Origin: Garcia nutans
Lineage: Eukaryota; Streptophyta; Magnoliopsida; Malpighiales; Euphorbiaceae
DNA: 64,000 nt
NCBI GenBank assembly: GCA_947685225.1
Contig: CANTUV010000062.1
Coordinates: 19,736,501-19,800,500 of the forward strand
Direction of reading: 5' to 3'
The notes under the pieces were generated by a model that worked only from the letters and a program-made list of their open reading frames with translations, did not search any database and was not told the DNA's origin. This document shows positions 58,144 to 64,000 of the stretch, piece after piece. Position 1 is the stretch's first letter. Each line of letters begins with the position of its first letter. The position numbers and the translations under genes are program-made.

Positions 58144-59759
58144 ATGCAGGGACGAAGGTCTCAAGGAAATGAACTTGCTCCATTTATAGACAACATCCAT
58201 AGACTTCCAAGACCCGAGGGACCGAATCCTATTGAGCAAGAAAGGGAAAATAATGACGAGCAGTTTGAGGAGAACATAGAAATAGAGATGGGTGATGCAC
58301 AAGAACCACCTATGACGGAGTTTGCCTGACCGATCATCGGAGTGACCACATCTTGTATCCGATTGAGAAACACAGTGAGAAATTATGAGCTCAGAAATAC
58401 TCACTATAGTATGCTGCCATCCTTCCATGGACTGCCGAATGAAGATCCTCTCAAATTCATTCGGGATTTTTACTCAACATTGCATACATTCCCTTTGTAA
58501 GCACTAACAGAAGATGAACTCAAGTTGAGATGTTTCCCATATAGTTTGAAAGACAGAGCAAAAGCGTGGCTGATGACTTTACCAGAGAATTCTTTAACCA
58601 CATGGATAGAGGTTTACAATAAATTTATGGGAAATTTTTATTCACACCAAAAGACTAAGGAGCTTAGGGGGAGTATTGCAACTTTCACCCAATTTGATGG
58701 AGAACCGTTTCATGAGGCGTGGGATTGCTTCAAATCTTTATTATTTCAGTGCCCTCATCATTATTATCCACAACAGTTGCTCAATCAATTCTTCATAATG
58801 GGCTAACTCAACAATGTCAAAACACAGTGGATAATACAGCAGGGGGAGCAATGGGTGAAAGGACAGCTGCAAAAACGGTTGCATTGTTCAAAATGTTGGG
58901 GGAAAATTCCCAACAAAAGAGTATTGGGGAAAGGAGAAGAGGAGCACACGAGATAAGTGCAAACTCATAAATGGCTAGGCAAATTGCAGAACTGACAAAA
59001 CAAGTGAAATTGTTGAATGCCAAAGGAAACTTGTCAGGACCAAGCCAAGAGTCATGCGCATCATACGGTCTTGTAGGCCATCAAGCAAACGTGTGCCCCT
59101 CAAATTTTGATCCATTCAAAGAAGAGCAAGAACAAGCTTTTGCTTTTGAAGGGTTCCAACAAAGGGGTAGGAATGACCCATACTCAAATTCTTATAATCC
59201 TGGTTGGAGGAATCACCCCAATTTTTCATGGAAAAATCAACATGCTCCACCTCAACAACCTTTCCAACCACATCACAGAGGTCCCCAATTTCAAGGGCAA
59301 ACCTCAAATCAAGAGCAGGTCAAGAAACCTTCATTTGAAGACAATTTGAATGCTTTCATTCAAGTAAGCACTCCAAATCAAGAAATGAACAACAAGCGGT
59401 TTGACTCTTTAGAAGCATTGCTTAAGAAGGTTGAAACTCAAGTGGGTCAATTGGCTAATCAACTTCAAGCCAATCAAAAAGGGAAATTTCCAAGCCAACC
59501 GGAGCAGGCCAAAACAATCACCATTTTAAGAAGTGGTAAGGTACTTGACAATAAAATCGGTGATAATAACATTGATAATTCTTTGGATGCAGATACAATG
59601 CAAGAGAATGGCGAGGAAATGCGAGAAGAAAAAGCTAAACCAAATGAGCTTAAAGAGGATAGTGAGGAGGCATCTGTTGCACCAAAGCTGCACAAATCTC
59701 CAAATCCATACAGACCACCAATTCTGTTTCCCAGCAGGTTAAAAAATGAAAAAGCATGA
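58144..59759 (+). pseudogene. Athila-2 gag, broken
   Basis: The ATG at 58144 starts an acidic leader ending in a TGA near 58329. The capsid domain continues in pieces: SMLPSFHGLPNEDPLKFI, then 58525-58806 with LRCFPYSLKDRAKAWLMTLP and the usual plant gag core. A 262-codon frame (58971-59759) follows, with the nucleocapsid region CASYGLVGHQANVC. There the second Cys of the CCHC knuckle is Tyr. NSYNPGWRNHPNFSW, a Gln/Pro-rich stretch, one LNAFIQ unit and a Lys/Glu-rich linker follow. Stops at about 58329, 58499 and 58804 make it non-functional. Confidence 0.9.
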
Positions 59760-60319
59760 TAAGCAATTTTCTGAAATTTATATCATGCTTTCAAAGGTAA
59801 GTATCAACCTACCCTTACTAGAGGTAATAAAGAATATTCCATCTTATGCCAAATTCTTAAAAGAGCTAAACACTAAGAAGATAAGGTATGAGTTGGATGA
59901 GAAGGTGATAGTTTCGGAAGTAACAAGTGTTGTTTTACAACATAAGTTACCTCCTAAGCTAAAAGATCCTGGGAGCTTTATAGTTAGAATCTATATGGGG
60001 AATGGGAAAGAGACCATTGGCATGTGTGATCTTGGAGCTAGTATTAATTTGATGCCATACTCAATTTATTTGAAACTTGCAACTAGCGGATAGAACTCTT
60101 AGATACCCTAAGGGAATCATAGAAGATGTTCTAGTTAAGATAGGAGGTTTAATTGTACCCATTGATTTCATTATCTTAGACATGGAGGGAGAAATCTCAC
60201 GTGATGTCGAGCATGCAATTTTGTTAGGGAGGCCTTTTATGGCCACAACTAACACTTTAATTGATGTTAAAAATGGAAAATTGACTATGACCATTTTTGG
60301 GACAAACTGTAGAATTTAA
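59746..60319 (+). pseudogene. Athila-2 aspartic protease, broken
   Basis: It follows gag after a frameshift near 59750. The catalytic motif MCDLGASINLMP is at about 60020-60055. A break after YLKLA joins, in another frame, to LQLADRTLRYPKGIIEDVLV and to ILLGRPFMATTNTLIDV (60077-60319), so a short segment has been lost. The enzyme would cleave the gag-pol polyprotein. Confidence 0.85.
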
Positions 60320-60443
60320 CACTACCCCCATTCCCACTAGTGCTTTATATGAAGACTGCTCTTTCATTGATTTTACTGATAATGCTGTTAAAGAAGTTTT
60401 CTTGTAGGATGATGGTGAACACAAGCTAGAAGGGGCTCTAAAA

Positions 60444-63400
60444 TTGCAGGAAAAAGTAGAGATTTCCAATGAGGAGAGTAAAGAAGGCAATTCCATGTTG
60501 GGCGATGAGAGTGTTGAGGGAAAATTCGAAGTTGAAGAAGAGCATATTCAACTACAAGGGGTTGAACTTAAGGAACTCCCCAAGCATTTGAAATATATTT
60601 TTCTTGGGGAGAATAACTCTCAACTAGTGATAGTTTCTACTAACCTTACTAGTGAGGAAGAAGATAAGCTTGTGATAATGTTGAAAAAAATTCAAGAAAT
60701 CTATAGGTTGGGGGTTGAGTGACATTAAGGGTATTAGTCCCTCTATGTGCATGCATAAGATCATCTTTGAGGAAGGGGCTAAACTGGTGAGAGAGTCTCA
60801 AAGGAGGCTAAACCCTAACATGAGCGAGGTTGTCAAAAAGGAGGTCCTTAAACTACTGGATGAAGGGGTAATTTACCCTATTGCTGATAGTGAATGGGTT
60901 AGTCCTGTTCATGTTGTGCCTAAGAAAATAGGGTTGACACTGGTCCAGAATGATAAAGGAGAGTTGGTACCCACACGAACACAAACTGGGTGGCGAATGT
61001 GCATAAATTATAGGATATTAAATAATATCACCAAGAAAGATCACTTTCCTTTGCCATTTATTGATCAAATGCTTGATAGGTTATCTGGACACGCTTTTTA
61101 CTATTTTCTTGATGGTCTTTCAGGTTACTACCAAGTCCCGATAGCACCGGAAGATCAACCAAAGACTACATTTACTTGTCCTTTTGGGACATTTGCATTT
61201 TGGAGGATGCCATTCGGACTTTGCAATGCACCGGAAACATTTCAAAGGTGTATGCTTTCCATCTTTTCTGATATGTTGGACAAGTGCATTGAGGTATTTA
61301 TGGATGACTTTTCTGTTTTTGGTAATTCCTTTGATGATTGTTTGGAAAAGTTGACTCTAGTACTTGAAAGGTGTATTGAATGTAATCTTACCTTGAGTTG
61401 GGAAAAGAGTCACTTTATGGTTGATCACGGGATTGTTTTAGGGCATGTTATTTCCCATGAAGGGATTGAGGTAGACAAGGCTAAGGTTGAATTAATTGTG
61501 AATCTACTTCCACCCACATCAGTTAAGGGGATTAGAAGTTTTTTGGGACATGCAGGATTTTATAGGAGGTTTATAAAAGATTTTTCCAAAATTTCATGCC
61601 CTTTGTGTCATTTGCTAGGAAAAGATGTTCCATTTGTTTTTTATGAACAGTGCTTGAAAGCTTTTAAAATTTTGAAAGAAAAATTAACTTCTACCCCTAT
61701 AATTATTGCCCCAAATTGGGATTTGCCATTTGAAAAAATGTGCAATGCATCGAATTATGCCATTGGAGCTGTGTTGTGCCAAAGAGTGAACAAGTTAATG
61801 TGTTTAACTTATTATGCAAGTTTATCTTTAAACGATGCCCAAGTAAATTACACGACCACTGAGAGAGAAATGTTGGCTGTGGTTTTTGCACTGGATAAAT
61901 TTAGATCTTACTTGATAGGTTCTAAGGTCATAGTATTTTCTGATCATACGGCCTTGAAATATCTGTTGACCAAACCACAAGCTAAACCTAGGCTCATTAG
62001 GTGGGTGTTGATGTTACAAGAATTCGATGTTGAAATCAAAGATAGGAAAGGAAGCGAGAATGTAGTGGCCGACCATCTTTCTAGACTTAACTCTTATGAT
62101 AATGATGCTGAAGTTGCTTGTGAAAATGTTTTCGAAAAATTTTCGGATGAACACTTGTTTTCTTTAACTCAAGCACCATGGTATGCGGATATTGCTAACT
62201 ATCTTTCTTGTGGTGTTGTGAGAAAGGATTTGATTTTCCAGGCAAAGAAGAGATTCCTGCATACATGTAAGTATTATTTTTGGGATGAATCGTACTTGTT
62301 TAAAATTTGTAGGGATGAAGTCATAAGAAGATGTGTGTCGGAAGATGAACAAAAGCAAGTGCTACAATTTTGCCACAATATGTATTGCATGGGACATTTT
62401 GGAGGAAAAAAGACCACCGAGAAAGTTCTTCAAAGCAGTTTGTATTGGCCTACTCTTTTTAAGGATGCTTATCATTTTTGTATAAGATGTGATAAATGCC
62501 AAAAAGTAGGAAACATTAGCAAATGGAATGAAATGCCCCTTAATATTTTTATTGTGGTTGACATTTTTAATGTATGGGGAATTGATTTCATGGGGCCATT
62601 TCTAAAATCCTTTGGTTTTGAATATATCCTTCTAGCAGTGAATTATGTGTCCAAGTGGGTTGAGGCTATTCCTACTAGGACTAATGATGCTAACATTGTG
62701 TTGAAATTCTTAAAGGAGAATATTTTGAGCAGGTTTGGAACCCCCAAAGCAATAGTGAGTGATGGAGGAAGCCATTTTTGCAACAAATGGTTTGAAAAGT
62801 TGATGACCAAGATGGGCATCCGACACAAAGTGGCAACTCCATACCATCCCCAAACTTCCGGGCAAGCTGAGATCTCAAACAAGCAAATCAAGGGGATTTT
62901 GGAAAAGACGGTGAGCACAACTCAAAAGGATTGGTCAATCAGACTCTCGGAAGCATTGTGGGCTTATAGGACTGCTTTTAAAACTCCATTAGGAATGAGT
63001 CCCTATAGGTTGGTCTTTGGCAAAGCTTGCCACCTCCCGATGGAATTGGAGCACAAGGCTTATTGGGCAATAAAGACCACGAATATGGACTTGAATGAAG
63101 CAAGGGAGCAAAGGATGCTTCAGATTTCTGAGCTTGATGAGCTTCGAAATGAAGCCTATGAGAGTTCGAGGATCTTCAAGGAAAAGACAAAAGCTATTCA
63201 TGACAAGATGATCCTTCGAAGGACTTTTGAACTGGGAATGAAAGTCCTTCTCTTCAATTCAAGAATGCGGTTGTTTCCCAGAAAATTAAAGTCTCGTTGG
63301 AGTGGACCCTTTCAAGTTACTCAAACATTCCCATATGGGGTTGTTGAGTTGCTTAATTTAAAAACCAACGAGATGTTTAAGGTCAATGGACAAAGGGTGA

Positions 63401-63465
63401 AGCCCTACTTTGAAGAAATCGAAGATGCAAAAATGGTGGAAAGCATGGTATTTGTTGATGAATAA
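60444..63465 (+). pseudogene. Athila-2 reverse transcriptase / RNase H / integrase
   Basis: An upstream frame (60444-60722, with ELPKHLKYIFLGENNSQ) is out of register with the main frame. The shift falls in an A7 run at 60684-60690. The main frame then stays open to TAA 63463-63465, over 900 codons. In it are LSDIKGISPS, RRLNPNM, the RT box VFMDDFSVF, RNase H with CNASNYAIGA (two usual Asp are Asn), EREMLAV and SDHTALKYL, and DHLSR. Integrase has the HHCC finger (CHNMYCMGH...CDKCQ), the DDE residues in WGIDFMGPF, IVSDGGSHF and GQAEISN, and the C-terminal LFPRKLKSRWSGPF. No chromodomain is present. RT and integrase look intact in sequence. RNase H probably is not. Confidence 0.92.
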
Positions 63466-63507
63466 TGCAACAATGTCCAGCTACACGACATTAAAGAAGC
63501 GCTAAAT

Positions 63508-63520
63508 GGGAGGCAACCCA
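63508..63520 (+). other. purine-rich tract after Athila-2 pol
   Basis: GGGAGGCAACCCA preceded by GCGCTAAAT. The same arrangement (GCGCT... then GGGAGGCAACCCAA) follows pol in Athila-1. Confidence 0.65.
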
Positions 63521-63749
63521 TCGGTTTGCATTTTTTTCATAGTTGCAATTTCATATTTAGCAATTTTAATTTCATGTTGAGTTTAAATAAAATGGAATGG
63601 GTACTTTGATTGGTTTTTATTTTTCTTGAATGTGTTTTAGGGTTAAGCAAGGAAGAAGATTGCATTTTTTTAGATTTGGTGACACAAATAAACCATATTG
63701 AAAAAAAAAATTTAAAACCAAAATGGCAGTGAAGGACACTACCACTTGA

Positions 63750-63970
63750 CACGGCCAAGCACTAGCTGTCAAGCAAACCCAAAAATACATAGGCTCAAAC
63801 ACGGCCAAAAGGCTTGGCCGTGTCACATAGACACGGCCAAGCTTATGCCCGTGTCCCTTTCTTTGTCTTGCAATCTTTTGTTTTACAGTATCAACCACAT
63901 TTAAGGGACACGCCGTGTCCCTCAAAACCCATCAAACACGGCCAAGCTAAACCAAGCTTGGCCGTGTCAC
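63750..63970. repeat. GACACGGCCAAGC / GCTTGGCCGTGTC palindromes after Athila-2 pol
   Basis: At least five units near 63750, 63800, 63831, 63907 and 63936. They are the same class as this element's LTR palindromes at 56353-56756. Their spacers differ from those in the LTR, so this is not simply the 3' LTR. No ORF2 start is seen before the window ends. Confidence 0.85.
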
Positions 63971-64000
63971 ATCAATTTTCAAGCCTAAAAACACGATTTT

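Larger units (their letters stand above)
56218..64000 (+). mobile_element. Athila-lineage Ty3/gypsy retrotransposon (Athila-2), cut by window end
   Basis: 5' LTR (56218-58032), tRNA-Asp-type PBS, gag, protease, a long RT/RNase H/integrase frame, purine tract and a palindrome-rich region after pol. The 3' LTR is outside. It is better preserved than Athila-1, but gag and protease carry several frameshifts and stops. It shares the gag linker and the palindrome class with the non-autonomous element at 44588-50911. Confidence 0.93.

Noticed and set aside
63541..64000. 3' LTR of Athila-2
   Set aside because: Apart from the palindromes, the sequence does not match the 5' LTR at 56218-58032 and lacks its start. 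It is better read as a post-pol spacer.

Overview
This is repeat-dense nuclear DNA from a flowering plant, most likely a eudicot. It is AT-rich and packed with LTR retrotransposons of the plant lineages Athila, Tat-like and Tekay-like (all Ty3/gypsy) and Ty1/copia, plus a TRIM. No intact cellular gene was found. The only recognisable host-type gene is a broken plant matrix metalloproteinase (42540-43263, +). Species cannot be named from the sequence. No tRNA, rRNA or CRISPR array was recognised.

Layout. 1-7432: degenerate Athila element on the minus strand (Athila-1), cut by the window start. Its 5' LTR is at 6161-7432 and it is inserted into a Tat-like element (7433-10964, minus). 10965-11183 and 26406-26815: two halves of a plant mobile domain (PMD/MAIN-like) pseudogene, split by a 15.2-kb Tekay-like element (11184-26405, target duplication TTCCG). 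That element has no gag-pol and contains two solo LTRs, each with its own target duplication (TACCA; CTTTC). 27220-28294: minisatellite and a retroelement ORF2-like pseudogene. About 28504-33549: minus-strand Ty1/copia element that has lost protease and integrase. 33660-38420: second PMD pseudogene, minisatellite, polypurine tract and 3' LTR of a plus-strand Tat-like element, in which PMD is antisense. 39072-40401: old LTR with its primer-binding site. 40930-42505: Tat-like solo LTR (CCATC). 43520-53043: a three-level nest. A copia-type TRIM (ATGGG) holds a plus-strand solo LTR, which holds a non-autonomous Athila-like element (CACTT). 55816-56217: start of a Tekay-like LTR. 56218-64000: plus-strand Athila (Athila-2) with a long, nearly open reverse transcriptase/RNase H/integrase frame, cut by the window end.

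How it fits together. The elements form a stack of insertions, and many boundaries are supported by matching 5-bp target duplications. The most unusual signal is that LTRs of several unrelated families carry clusters of short GC-rich palindromic or repeated motifs in otherwise AT-rich DNA. In five places these sit just upstream of a TATA box. In both Athila elements the same element-specific palindrome class occurs in the LTR and again downstream of pol.
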